Shown: positions 18,476 through 26,061 of the stretch, piece by piece
How the letters are laid out: each line of letters begins with the position of its first letter
How positions within the stretch are numbered: position 1 is the stretch's first letter
Assembly: GCF_025465255.1 (NCBI RefSeq)
Contig: NZ_JAODNI010000102.1
Span: 1 to 64,000 of the forward strand
Direction: 5' to 3'
DNA: 64,000 nt
Source: Pseudonocardia sp.
GTDB lineage: Bacteria; Actinomycetota; Actinomycetes; Mycobacteriales; Pseudonocardiaceae
Program-made: the position numbers and the translations under genes
The notes under the pieces: generated by a model
The model's database searches: none
Seen by the model: the letters and a program-made list of their open reading frames with translations, nothing else
What the model was told of the DNA's origin: nothing

Positions 18476-19048
18476 GTGACCGCCCCGGCACGCGATCGTC
18501 TCGAGAGTCTGATCCTCGTCGAGGCGCCGAGGGACCCCTACCTCGCCGCGTTGGAGCAGGTCTTCCGACGGCTCGGCGAGAGCGTCGCGGCGGCCGAGAC
18601 GCGCTCGGGCGTCGTCGGCTGCCTGCGGTGCGGACGGCGCAACCGCGTCCCCGCCGCCGGGACAGGGGTGCCCGTGTGCGGGAACTGCCGGCACGCGCTG
18701 CCGTGGGTCGCCGCCGCGCGCGACGACGACTTCGCGCCGGTCGCCGAGCAGGCGTCGCTGCCGGTGCTCGTGGCGCTGTGGGCGCCCTGGTGCGGGCTCA
18801 GCTGGCTGGTGCGGCCGGTCGTCGAGCGGTTGGCTCTCGGCCGCCCCGGCGAGGTCAAGCTGGTGGAGGTGGACGTGACCGCCGCGCCGCGGCAGGCACA
18901 GCGCCTCGTGGTGCGCGCCGTCCCGACGCTGCTGGTGCTGCGGCGTGGGGAGGTCGTCGCCCGCCGCTACGGCGTCGCGCCCGCCGCCGAGCTGCGCGAC
19001 TGGGTGGACGCGGCACTGCCGGGCGCGCGCGTCGACGAGAGAACGTGA
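18476..19048 (+). CDS. thioredoxin-2-like protein with zinc ribbon and WCGLS active site
   Basis: Encodes 190 residues from GTG 18476 (GGGAGG ahead). Residues 45-75 form a zinc-ribbon with C49-x2-C52 and C68-x2-C71, as in thioredoxin 2 (TrxC). The thioredoxin domain follows with ALWAPWCGLSWLVRPV and cis-Pro150 in RAVPTLLVLRRGE. The canonical WCGPC is changed: the Pro is Leu108 and the resolving cysteine is Ser109. A monothiol site cannot work as a normal disulfide reductase; it may act through mixed disulfides or as a binding protein. Adjacent to baeRF and stress genes. Confidence 0.85.
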   Translation: MTAPARDRLESLILVEAPRDPYLAALEQVFRRLGESVAAAETRSGVVGCLRCGRRNRVPAAGTGVPVCGNCRHALPWVAAARDDDFAPVAEQASLPVLVALWAPWCGLSWLVRPVVERLALGRPGEVKLVEVDVTAAPRQAQRLVVRAVPTLLVLRRGEVVARRYGVAPAAELRDWVDAALPGARVDERT

Positions 19049-19098
19049 CCGAGCGGGTTCCTCCCGCTGCGGGTCCGGTTCCGGCTGGTGGCCGGACG

Positions 19099-19329
19099 TC
19101 AGACTTGGCTCGCGCCGCTCCCGTCCCGCCCGCCGCTCGCCCGCTCGTGGGCGAGCAGCAGACGGCCGGCGAACCACACGAGGGTCCGCCCCGACGTGTC
19201 GACGCCCGGCATCAGGCGCAGCGACTCGTAGGCGGTCTCGACGCAGCGCACCAGGAGGAGCCGCTCCCGCTCGATGGCGGCCGCGACCTCCTCGGTCTCG
19301 GCGAAGGGGTCCTGGCGGGTCGAGGTCAT
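19099..19329 (-). CDS. small helical hypothetical protein
   Basis: A 76-residue frame starting at ATG 19329, with AAAGG 8 bases ahead. The sequence EVAAAIERERLLLVRCVETA and LVWFAGRLLLAHERASGG predicts two helices. It lies on the minus strand between the thioredoxin-like and HdeD-like genes. No family recognised. The longer frame to 19590 lacks a ribosome site and is less likely. Confidence 0.55.
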   Translation of the reverse strand: MTSTRQDPFAETEEVAAAIERERLLLVRCVETAYESLRLMPGVDTSGRTLVWFAGRLLLAHERASGGRDGSGASQV

Positions 19330-19664
19330 GAGTATCGCCTTTGCGGAGGATGGGTCGGGCAGGGCAGGACGATGGTCGACCGCGGCGCGCCCGTCCGCAC
19401 GGTTCCGGTGGGACGAAGACCCGCGAGGCGAGTCGGCCCGACGGGGCAGGACGCCGTTGCCTGCTCCCTCCCGGTCGCGCCGATTCACCCGGCCGGCGGG
19501 AGGCGGTGTCGAGGCCCGTGCGCCGGCGAGCGGCATCCGCCCGTCCCGGCGGGGCAGCCCGGGCGCCGGACGTCGCTCTCCCAGGCTCATGCCACGGGTG
19601 CGACCGCGGTCGCATCATTTCCCCCGGGTGTGCGCGTGCACCGCGTGTCCTCAGGAGGTGCCTC
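19330..19664. other. non-coding stretch upstream of the HdeD-like gene
   Basis: These 335 bases separate the small minus-strand gene from the HdeD-like gene. No coding frame with family features is seen. It holds the palindrome at 19599-19614 and the AGGAGGTG ribosome site of the following gene. Confidence 0.5.
19599..19614. promoter_or_regulatory. 16-base perfect palindrome upstream of the HdeD-like gene
   Basis: TGCGACCG-CGGTCGCA is a gapless dyad, 50 bases before the ATG of the DUF308 gene. The position suits an operator. No regulator gene is adjacent, and GC-rich sequence makes chance dyads more likely. Confidence 0.35.
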
Positions 19665-20252
19665 ATGAAGCTGAAGAACTCGGCCCCACCGCTCATCGAC
19701 GATCCGTTGACCGACCCGCTGGTACGGGGGGTCACCTCGGCCCGCACGGTCCTCGTCGTCCGGGCCGTCCTGGCGGTGGCCTTCGGACTCGTCGCGCTCT
19801 CGTGGCCCGGCCTGACGGTGCTGGCCCTGGCCATCGCGTTCGGGATCTACGCGATCCTCGAGGGCGTGGCGAGCGTGGTCGACGCGGTCCGGAACCGCGG
19901 GCGGTCGCGTTGGTGGTGGGGCCTTCTGAGCGGACTCGCGGGCGTCGCGGCCGGTGTGCTGGCGCTCCTCTGGCCGAGCATCACCGTGATCGTCCTCGCC
20001 GTCGTCGTGGGTGTCTGGGCCCTGGTGACGGGGGCGACGGAGATCGGTACGGCGTTCCGGTTGCGGAGGGCCGGCGGCCGCGTCCGGCTGCTCGCGCTGG
20101 CCGGCGTCCTCGCGGTGGTCGCGGGAGTCCTCATCCTGCTCCAGCCGGCGGTGGGCGCGATCGGGCTGGCGGTGCTGCTCGGGGCGTTCGCGGTGGTCTA
20201 CGGCGCGACGCTCGCGGTGCTCGCCGTGACTCTCCGCCCCGCGGTTCCGTGA
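19665..20252 (+). CDS. HdeD-family (DUF308) membrane protein
   Basis: Encodes 195 residues, ATG 19665 with AGGAGGTG ahead. Six hydrophobic segments are visible, beginning TVLVVRAVLAVAFGLVALSW and LALAIAFGIYAILEGVASVV, in the three-fold repeated two-helix layout of DUF308. E. coli HdeD supports acid resistance; actinobacterial members have no proven role. Its stop overlaps the GTG of the next gene by 4 bases, so the two are probably translated together. Confidence 0.88.
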   Translation: MKLKNSAPPLIDDPLTDPLVRGVTSARTVLVVRAVLAVAFGLVALSWPGLTVLALAIAFGIYAILEGVASVVDAVRNRGRSRWWWGLLSGLAGVAAGVLALLWPSITVIVLAVVVGVWALVTGATEIGTAFRLRRAGGRVRLLALAGVLAVVAGVLILLQPAVGAIGLAVLLGAFAVVYGATLAVLAVTLRPAVP

Positions 20253-20842
20253 CGGAGCCGGGCGGTCCGGTCTCGGTCTTCCGGCTGGACCCCGAGCTGG
20301 TCGACGCCGTCGTCAGCGGCGACGCCGACCCGCAGGCCGTCGCCGCGCTCGCCGACCAGGTGGCCACCGTGCTGCCGTGGCACGCCTCGCTGCCGCCCGA
20401 CATCGCCGGGCACCTGACCCGGCTCGTCCGGCACCTCGGCGGGGACGACGCCCTGCTCGGCTGGCTCGACGAGCATCCTGGCCGGCCGCGCGTGGCGGCG
20501 CGGCTCTACCGGCTGATCGGGCTCCTCGACGGGATCAGCGGCTCGAGCGCGGTCATCACCGCGCTGCGCGAGCTGCGCGAGCGCACCCCGTACCCGGCAG
20601 GGCTCGAGGGCTACCTCGTGCCCGACACCGACTCGTCGACACTGGGCTCCCTCGCCCAGCAGATCGAGGAGCTGCTCGGAAACGGCCGTCCCGACGACGC
20701 CGTGGCGCTCTCGCTCGCCACGATCGCCGCGCTGCGCGACGTGGTGCCGCGCGCCGTCGAGCTCGACCCGGAACTCCAGGGTCTGGACACGCTGCTGGAG
20801 CAGGTCCGACGCGGGGTCGAGGAGGCCGGGCAGCCCGGCTGA
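20249..20842 (+). CDS. helical hypothetical protein coupled to the HdeD-like gene
   Basis: Encodes 197 residues from GTG 20249, overlapping the upstream stop (GTGA). It is mostly helical: VFRLDPELVDAVVSGDADPQ, HLTRLVRHLGGDDALLGWLD, and a C-terminal LEQVRRGVEEAG. Charged and leucine-rich, without membrane segments, cysteines or catalytic motifs. Not recognised. The tight overlap suggests a shared function with the membrane protein, perhaps as a soluble partner (inference). Confidence 0.7.
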   Translation: MTEPGGPVSVFRLDPELVDAVVSGDADPQAVAALADQVATVLPWHASLPPDIAGHLTRLVRHLGGDDALLGWLDEHPGRPRVAARLYRLIGLLDGISGSSAVITALRELRERTPYPAGLEGYLVPDTDSSTLGSLAQQIEELLGNGRPDDAVALSLATIAALRDVVPRAVELDPELQGLDTLLEQVRRGVEEAGQPG

Positions 20843-20874
20843 GGGGTCTCGACCCGGCGGGGTGAGCGGCCTCG

Positions 20875-20888
20875 CGGACGTTCGTCCC
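20875..20888. promoter_or_regulatory. dyad upstream of hsp20, loosely DosR-box-like
   Basis: CGGAC-GTTC-GTCCC at 20875-20888, about 105 bases before the Hsp20 start. The half-sites and 4-base gap match the mycobacterial DosR box (GGGAC-N4-GTCCC) with one mismatch, but the centre GTTC does not fit its TWWA. Hsp20 is a classic DosR target, which is the reason for noting it. Confidence 0.3.
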
Positions 20889-20993
20889 GCGGGACCGGTT
20901 CGACGGCGGCGCCTGCGCTGCCATCGTGAACCGCCGGTCCGGGCGCCCCGGGCGCCCGGACACCGCACCACCGACCCGCTCTGGGAGAGCACG

Positions 20994-21494
20994 ATGACAC
21001 TGATGCGATTCGACCCGTTCCGCGAGCTCGACCGCCTGGCCGAGCAGGCGCTCGCCGTCGGGGCGAGGGCGACGCGCAGCATGCCGATGGAGGCGCTGCG
21101 CCGGGGCGAGGAGTTCCTCGTGTTCCTCGATCTGCCGGGTGTCCAGCGCGACGACGTCGACGTGACGGTGGAGCGCAACGTCGTCTCGATCCGGGCCCGC
21201 CGTGTCCCGCAGCGCCAGGAGGACGACGAGGTGATCGTCGACGAGCGGCCGTACGGGGAGTTCGCCCGCCAGCTGTTCCTCGGGGAGAACCTCGACCCCG
21301 GCGGCCTGACGGCCGACATGGACAACGGCGTGCTGACCATGCGCATCCCGGTCAGCGAGGCGAGCAAGCCGCGCCGGGTGTCGCTGGGCTCGTCCGAGAC
21401 CTCGCAGGAGAACGCGGGCTCGACGGAGGGCGACCGCGCGTCCACCTCCGCGTCCACCTCCGCGTCCAAGAACGCCACCACGACGAGCTCGTAG
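20994..21494 (+). CDS. Hsp20/alpha-crystallin small heat-shock protein
   Basis: Encodes 166 residues from ATG 20994. The alpha-crystallin domain runs about 38-130, with FLVFLDLPGVQRDDVDVTVE and MDNGVLTMRIPVSEASKPRR, where the GVL motif is the family mark. The N terminus MTLMRFDPFRELDRLAEQ is typical of actinobacterial members. The C-terminal tail is Ser/Thr-rich, with two copies of the RASTSAS/TSASTSAS kind of repeat, and lacks a clear IxI motif. An ATP-independent holdase. It lies between unknown and DUF1931 genes in the stress island. Confidence 0.93.
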   Translation: MTLMRFDPFRELDRLAEQALAVGARATRSMPMEALRRGEEFLVFLDLPGVQRDDVDVTVERNVVSIRARRVPQRQEDDEVIVDERPYGEFARQLFLGENLDPGGLTADMDNGVLTMRIPVSEASKPRRVSLGSSETSQENAGSTEGDRASTSASTSASKNATTTSS

Positions 21495-21519
21495 CCGGCC
21501 GTCCTCCGGGAGCCCTGCC

Positions 21520-21585
21520 ATGACCGAGGAACCGCGCACCGGCACCGTGGCCGGCCGAGCGACGAGGGTGGAGGCGACGGCATGA
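21520..21585 (+). CDS. 21-residue leader ORF coupled to the DUF1931 gene
   Basis: ATG 21520 opens a 21-codon frame (MTEEPRTGTVAGRATRVEAT plus Ala) preceded by GGGAGC. Its TGA stop overlaps the ATG of the DUF1931 gene (ATGA at 21582-21585). The arrangement is that of a translationally coupled leader. No conservation evidence is available, so this may be chance. Confidence 0.35.
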   Translation: MTEEPRTGTVAGRATRVEATA

Positions 21586-22034
21586 CCCGTCCGGCGGGGA
21601 TACCGGTGTTCGAGCGTTTCTTCCGGTCCGTGGGGCGGGTCGACATCGACAAGGACGACGTGCGCCGGTACAGGCGCTTCGTCGACGACAAGATCGACGA
21701 CATCGCGATCGCCGGGCGCAACTCCGCGAAGTGGAACGGGCGGGACGTGATCGCCCCTCAGGACCTGCCGATCACGAAGGGCCTGCAGGAGCGTATGCGC
21801 GACTTCGACAAGCTCGACGTGGCGGACGAGGTCCGGGAGCTGCTGCGCCAGTCGATCCGCAGGCCCCCGGCGGACGTCACGTTCGCCGAGGACACCGAGG
21901 AGATGCTGCCGGAGGTGTTCGGGGGGTTGAGCGTCGCGCTGGCTCGGTCGTTCCGGGTGCTGGACCCGAACCTGTCCAACCCGGCGACCGAGCACTGGGA
22001 CCGGGCCTTCGAGATGTTCGATCTGATCTTCTGA
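21582..22034 (+). CDS. DUF1931 histone-fold protein
   Basis: Encodes 150 residues from ATG 21582. PVFERFFRSVGRVDIDKDDV and FVDDKIDDIAIAGRNSAKWN are the DUF1931 landmarks; IAPQDLPITKGLQERMRDFD follows. The Aquifex member aq_328 showed a doubled histone fold in one chain, so this is a candidate DNA- or nucleic-acid-associated architectural protein; no function has been shown for actinobacterial members. ATG overlaps the stop of a short upstream frame. It lies directly behind hsp20. Confidence 0.82.
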   Translation: MTRPAGIPVFERFFRSVGRVDIDKDDVRRYRRFVDDKIDDIAIAGRNSAKWNGRDVIAPQDLPITKGLQERMRDFDKLDVADEVRELLRQSIRRPPADVTFAEDTEEMLPEVFGGLSVALARSFRVLDPNLSNPATEHWDRAFEMFDLIF

Positions 22035-22081
22035 CGGGCCGGGCTCGAGGGCCTCGTGCCGGCCGCCGCTAGGGTGGCGGC

Positions 22082-22558
22082 GTGGGCGTGGCGGGACGAC
22101 GGAGCTGGAGGCAGGTGCTCCTGCTGTTGACCATCGTCCTCGGTGTGGTGCTCATGCACTCGCCCGTCGCGGGCCCCGCCGCCCCGGCCGCCACGGACCC
22201 GGTGTCGCCCGGGCCGATGGCGGTCGCGCCGATGCCCCTGGACCAGAGGCCGCCCGGCGTCGTCCTCACGACGGGCACGGGCCTCGCCTCCGTCGTGGAC
22301 GCGCACCTGTCAGGTACGCAGGGCGGGTCTGTCGGCGGCCACGACTCGATGCCGGCGGGCGCGCTGCACGAGCTGATGCACTTGTGCCTGGCCGTGCTCG
22401 CCGGGCTCGTCGTGCTCGGGCTCGTGGGCCTGGCCTTCCTGCTCCGCCGGCCGACCCGCTCGGCCGCCGCTCTCCTCCCGGCCCCTGTGGTCGTCCCGCC
22501 CAGGCCGCCGCCGCGGACGGCGGTTCGTCTGGCCCAACTCTGCGTACTGCGGAACTGA
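22082..22558 (+). CDS. DUF6153-like membrane protein
   Basis: Encodes 158 residues from GTG 22082. An N-terminal hydrophobic segment (VLLLLTIVLGVVLMHSPVAG) serves as signal or anchor; a second helix follows LHELMHLCLAVLAGLVVLGL. The ELMHLCLAVL motif and the location just before a DUF305 gene match the DUF6153 group often found beside copper- or DUF305-linked loci in actinobacteria. A proline-rich cytosolic tail ends in RLAQLCVLRN. The role is unknown; metal binding by His/Met/Cys of the motif is a guess. Confidence 0.65.
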   Translation: MGVAGRRSWRQVLLLLTIVLGVVLMHSPVAGPAAPAATDPVSPGPMAVAPMPLDQRPPGVVLTTGTGLASVVDAHLSGTQGGSVGGHDSMPAGALHELMHLCLAVLAGLVVLGLVGLAFLLRRPTRSAAALLPAPVVVPPRPPPRTAVRLAQLCVLRN

Positions 22559-22620
22559 GTCGACCAGCGCGATCCGCTGGCTCGATTCGCTGACGCACGT
22601 CCACAGAGGAGTACACGCAC

Positions 22621-23247
22621 GTGAACCGCACTTCCGTCCTCGGCATGCTCGCCGCCGCCTCGACCGCCGTCGTCCTCGCCGGCTGCAGCAACTCCGAGAC
22701 ACCCTCCACCAGCACGGTCACCGCGACCCCGACCACCGTGGCCGCTCCGTCCGTGAGCGGGTCGACGTCGGCCCACGACGACGCCGACGTCGCCTTCGCG
22801 CAGGGCATGATCCCCCACCACAGCCAGGCCGTGGACATGGCGGGACTCGCCGCGGACCGGGCCGGCAACGACCGGGTGAAGCAGCTCGCGGCCTCCGTCG
22901 AGAACGCCCAGGGACCGGAGATCGAGCAGCTGCGCGGCTTCCTGGCGGCCTGGGGGCAGCCGGAAGCCCCCGCCGGAACGGACCACGCCGGCATGGGCCA
23001 CAGCAGCACGGGTGGGAGCGGGATGACGACCGACGCCCAGATGCAGCAGCTCGAGCAGGCCCGGGGCGCGGACTTCGACCGCATGTTCCTGCAGATGATG
23101 ACCGCGCACCACGAGGGCGCCGTCGAGATGGCCCGGACCGAGCTCGCCGGCGGTCGGAACCCCGAGGCGAAGGCGCTCGCCCAGAAGATCATCGACGAGC
23201 AGCAGGCCGAGATCGCCACGATGGCGAACCTGCTGAGCACCCTGTGA
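22621..23247 (+). CDS. DUF305 ferritin-like lipoprotein
   Basis: Encodes 208 residues. A lipoprotein signal ends in VVLAGC (lipobox, Cys22), followed by a Ser/Thr-rich linker and two DUF305 halves: MIPHHSQAVDMAGLAAD and MMTAHHEGAVEMARTELAGG. The paired HH motifs belong to a four-helix ferritin-like bundle. These extracytoplasmic proteins sit near copper export or cytochrome genes and may bind metal. The codon at 22621 is GTG, with GAGGAG 10 bases ahead. Probably an operon with the upstream DUF6153-like gene. Confidence 0.88.
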   Translation: MNRTSVLGMLAAASTAVVLAGCSNSETPSTSTVTATPTTVAAPSVSGSTSAHDDADVAFAQGMIPHHSQAVDMAGLAADRAGNDRVKQLAASVENAQGPEIEQLRGFLAAWGQPEAPAGTDHAGMGHSSTGGSGMTTDAQMQQLEQARGADFDRMFLQMMTAHHEGAVEMARTELAGGRNPEAKALAQKIIDEQQAEIATMANLLSTL

Positions 23248-23252
23248 TCCCG

Positions 23253-23289
23253 GGGCGGGGTGGTCGGTCCCGGACCGCCCACCCCGCCC
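23253..23289. terminator. strong hairpin between the DUF305 gene and the decayed response regulator
   Basis: Arms GGGCGGGGTGG (23253-23263) and CCACCCCGCCC (23279-23289) pair perfectly, and after one mismatch the stem continues CGGTC/GACCG around a tiny loop. It starts 6 bases past the DUF305 stop, between convergent genes, and could end transcripts from both sides. Confidence 0.7.
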
Positions 23290-23305
23290 GCACGGGCTCC
23301 CGCAG

Positions 23306-23725
23306 TCACCCGGGGTCGGCCGGGTCCGCGTACCGCATCCCGCTGTACGTCAACGCCGCCTGCGTCCGGTCGGTGACACCGAGGCGTCGGTAAGCGCTGG
23401 TGAGGTGGCTCTTCACGGTGCGCAGGTAACCGATCGCGCCCGCGCGCAGGGCCTCGCGGATGCGCTCCTGGTCGAAGAACGCCGTGAGCACCACGACGGC
23501 CGTGTCCGGCAGCGCCGCGGTGATCGTGGCGGTCGCCGTCTCGCCGGACATCCCGGGCATGGACATGTCCATCAGGACGAGGTCGGGCTTCCCCACGCGC
23601 ACCGGACTCCCTCGGCGCCGTCGGCGGCGGTGGCGACCACGGTCATGTCGGTTTCGGCGTTCGATCAGGGGGGCCAGCCCGGCGCGGACGAGCTGGTGGT
23701 CGTCGACCAGGAGCACCCGGATCAT
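23306..23725 (-). pseudogene. decayed NarL-type response regulator
   Basis: The frame from ATG 23725 starts as a receiver (MIRVLLVDDHQLVRAGLAPL) and later has KPDLVLMDMSMPGMSGETAT with the phospho-acceptor Asp. Between them, the stretch RRNRHDRGRHRRRRRRG is out of frame: the neighbouring frame reads DMTVVATAADGAEGV, the expected receiver sequence, so two compensating shifts exist. Later GAIGYL jumps to RTVKSHLTSAYRRLGVTDRT, skipping the receiver end, the linker and half of the LuxR HTH. The frame is open, but no functional regulator results. Confidence 0.75.
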
Positions 23726-23797
23726 CGGGGCACCTCCAGCCGGACGCGCGTTCCCCGGCCCCGGTGCGGAGTCGAGCGTCAGGGCGGCGGCGCCGTG
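23722..23797 (-). pseudogene. C-terminal remnant of the partner histidine kinase
   Basis: Just upstream of the response regulator remnant the minus strand reads AAALTLDSAPGPG and then, after a one-base shift, GTRVRLEVPR followed by TGA at 23722-23724. This is the usual end of a histidine kinase ATPase domain (LxSxPGxGTxVxxxVP). Its stop overlaps the regulator ATG, the normal kinase-regulator arrangement. Nothing recognisable of the rest of the kinase remains. Confidence 0.5.
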
Positions 23798-24051
23798 GGG
23801 GGACCGGACAGGCTCATCGGAGGGGCACCTCCTGCTCGCCGCGCATCCGTCCGCCGTGGCCCGTGGAGGCCGAACCGCCGACGTCGATCGCTACCCACAC
23901 GGTGTCCTCGCCACCCGGGAGTCGTCCTCGCGCCGCCGGACAGCCGCACGCGGTGCGGCGGCGGAGAGTGACCGCTCACAGACCGCCCGGTCAGCCGGGC
24001 ACGTCATGGCACCGTGGAGTGCACGAGTTCCCCGTCTGAAAGCAGCTCCCC
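23798..24051. other. intergenic stretch behind the decayed kinase
   Basis: No gene with family features is seen on either strand. The segment may contain unrecognisable kinase sequence. Confidence 0.35.
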
Positions 24052-24372
24052 GTGTTCGAATCCTCGCCCGAGAGGGCGGTCCCCCGTCCGTCCCGCCCGA
24101 CGCCCCGCGAGACCCCCACGGTCACCTTCGAGGAATGGCTGGTGACCCAGACCGACGCGCCCCGCCCGCGTCGCACGATCGCGCGGCTCGCCCTCGACCG
24201 TCGGCTGCACGAGGTGGACTTCGGTGCCCGCCTCGTCCGGGCGGAGTTCCGCCGCATGCTCGACGACTTCGAGGCCGCCACCCGTGGCCTGCCGGTACGC
24301 AGCACGCCCTTGCCCTTCCGCTCCGCCCGCCAGGGCCGCCGCCCGGCCCTCGACCTTCCCGGGCGGGACTGA
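24052..24372 (+). CDS. small basic hypothetical protein
   Basis: A 106-residue frame with GTG 24052; the ribosome site is weak. The core FEEWLVTQTDAPRPRRTIAR and LHEVDFGARLVRAEFRRMLD predicts helices rich in arginine and acidic residues, with a low-complexity N terminus. Codon positions fit the genome pattern. No family recognised. It lies between the decayed two-component system and a convergent ABM-like gene. Confidence 0.5.
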   Translation: MFESSPERAVPRPSRPTPRETPTVTFEEWLVTQTDAPRPRRTIARLALDRRLHEVDFGARLVRAEFRRMLDDFEAATRGLPVRSTPLPFRSARQGRRPALDLPGRD

Positions 24373-24477
24373 CCCACCCGGCCGTCCCGCCGCGTCCCGG
24401 GCCGCCGTCGGGTCGGGCCGGGACGGCGGCGCGGGTGCGCCGGTCGTCCCCCACGACCGGCCCGCGTGGACGGGCGG

Positions 24478-25068
24478 CTACGACGGCATCGTCAGGTCGA
24501 ACAGGGCCAGTTCCATCTCGTGGACCTCCGATGCCGCCGGCCCGTCGGGAGCCGCGCCGCGTGCGGCGACGAGCGCGTCATGTCCCGTGAACGCCTCGAC
24601 GCACTGCACGAGGCCGTTCTCGCGGTCGACCATCCCGAGGATCATCGCGGCCCCGTCGCGCGCCGAGAACGACGGGACCGCGTCGGCCAGGAAGGACGAG
24701 GCCGCCGTGTCGGGGTCCGCCGTCGGCTCGAAGCGGGTCACCCGGGCCCAGAGGTCCCCCGGACGGTCGGGGCGGTGGCCGTCCATGCCGATCACCTCGA
24801 AGAGCTCGACCGTCGTCTCGCCGGAGCCGATCTCCCGCCCGGCCGAGGCCCGCCTGGCGACGACGGCCTGATGGCTCGCGTCGAGCGACGCCCGGTCCTC
24901 CCAGCACGTCAGGACGGCCGCCCGCCCCGACGATCGGTCCACACCCATGACCAGTCCGAGGCTGCCCTTCATCTTGCTCGTGAAGGGCAGGACCTCGTCC
25001 CGGACGAAGACGATCCCGGCGTCGACGCGCTCGGGGTCGCCGCGGAAGACCGTGACGCGTACCCACAT
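24478..25068 (-). CDS. two-domain ABM-like (dimeric alpha/beta barrel) protein
   Basis: Encodes 196 residues from ATG 25068. Two related halves are seen, WVRVTVFRGDPERVDAGIVF and WARVTRFEPTADPDTAASSF, each followed by a GLVMGVDRSSGRAAVLTCWE or MILGMVDRENGLVQCVEAF segment. That doubling fits a fused ferredoxin-like (antibiotic biosynthesis monooxygenase type) pair. Members range from haem degraders to structural or detoxifying proteins; no catalytic residue stands out. It is divergent from the rsbQ gene. Confidence 0.65.
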   Translation of the reverse strand: MWVRVTVFRGDPERVDAGIVFVRDEVLPFTSKMKGSLGLVMGVDRSSGRAAVLTCWEDRASLDASHQAVVARRASAGREIGSGETTVELFEVIGMDGHRPDRPGDLWARVTRFEPTADPDTAASSFLADAVPSFSARDGAAMILGMVDRENGLVQCVEAFTGHDALVAARGAAPDGPAASEVHEMELALFDLTMPS

Positions 25069-25257
25069 GATCCGACCGCCCTCGTACGCCGGCCAGGTCG
25101 TGCCGTGGCCGTGGGCTGCTCAGGGTCTCCCGACGAGCGTGGGCTGGCAATACGCTTCCGAGTGCGTTGCCGCTCAGGGTGCCGGTCGGCTCCCGGCGCG
25201 ATGCCTCGCCCACGGACGCAGGGCGAGGCGCTCGGTACGCGGTGGGAGGATGGGCCG

Positions 25258-26061
25258 GTGGACGTGCTCAGGAGGAACCACGTCGTCCTGACCGGGCCGG
25301 AGGACGGCCCGCCGGTGCTGCTCGCCCACGGGTTCGGCTGCGACCAGCACATGTGGCGGCTCGTCGAGCCGATGCTCTCCGCGACCTGCCGGGTGATCAT
25401 GTTCGACTTCGTCGGCGCCGGCCGGTCGGATCGAACCGAGTGGAGTGCTGCGCGGTACTCGACGCTGGACGGGTACGCCCGGGACGTCGCCGAGATCTGC
25501 CGCGACCTGGACCTGCGCGACGTGGTGTTCGTCGGGCACTCCGTCAGCGCCATGATCGGCCTGCTGGCCGACCAACTCGAGCCGGACCGCTTCTCGAAGC
25601 TGGTCATGGTCACTCCCTCCCCCTGCTACCTCGACGACGGGGAGTACCGCGGCGGGTTCAGCCGGGCGGACATCGACGAGCTGCTGGAGTCCCTCGACAG
25701 CAACTACCTGGGGTGGTCGGCGGCGATGGCACCGATCATCATGGGCAATCCGGACCGCCCGGAGCTGGGCCGGGAGCTGACCAACAGCTTCTGCCGGATG
25801 GATCCCCGCATCGCGCAGGTCTTCGCCCGCGCCACGTTCCTGTCTGACAACCGGCCGGACCTGGCCGCCGTGCGGGTGCCCACGCTGATCCTGCAGTGCG
25901 CCCAGGATGCCATCGCCCCACCCGAGGTCGGCGCCTACGTGCACGCCTCCATCCCCGGAAGCACGCTGGTGACACTGGACGCCACAGGACACTGCCCGCA
26001 ACTGAGCGCGCCGGCCCAGACGGCGTCCGCGATCCGGTCTTTCATCGATGAACCACGATGA
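25258..26061 (+). CDS. rsbQ: RsbQ-type alpha/beta hydrolase
   Basis: Encodes 267 residues from GTG 25258, with GGGAGGA ahead; the long frame upstream is not real. LLAHGFGCDQHMWRLVEPML and MFDFVGAGRSDRTEWSAARY are nearly signature for RsbQ (and plant KAI2/D14 relatives), the nucleophile is Ser95 in VGHSVSAM, the acid lies in CAQDAIAPP and the His in TGHCPQ. In Bacillus, RsbQ is required with RsbP for the energy-stress branch of sigma-B activation. Its 3' end overlaps the RsbP-like gene by 14 bases, keeping the pair together. Confidence 0.92.
   Translation: MDVLRRNHVVLTGPEDGPPVLLAHGFGCDQHMWRLVEPMLSATCRVIMFDFVGAGRSDRTEWSAARYSTLDGYARDVAEICRDLDLRDVVFVGHSVSAMIGLLADQLEPDRFSKLVMVTPSPCYLDDGEYRGGFSRADIDELLESLDSNYLGWSAAMAPIIMGNPDRPELGRELTNSFCRMDPRIAQVFARATFLSDNRPDLAAVRVPTLILQCAQDAIAPPEVGAYVHASIPGSTLVTLDATGHCPQLSAPAQTASAIRSFIDEPR

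Noticed and set aside
24040-24066. tRNA-like T-loop sequence GTTCGAATCC
   Set aside because: The flanking bases do not form the T stem, and no acceptor, D-arm or anticodon arm is found; it is inside the start of a hypothetical gene.
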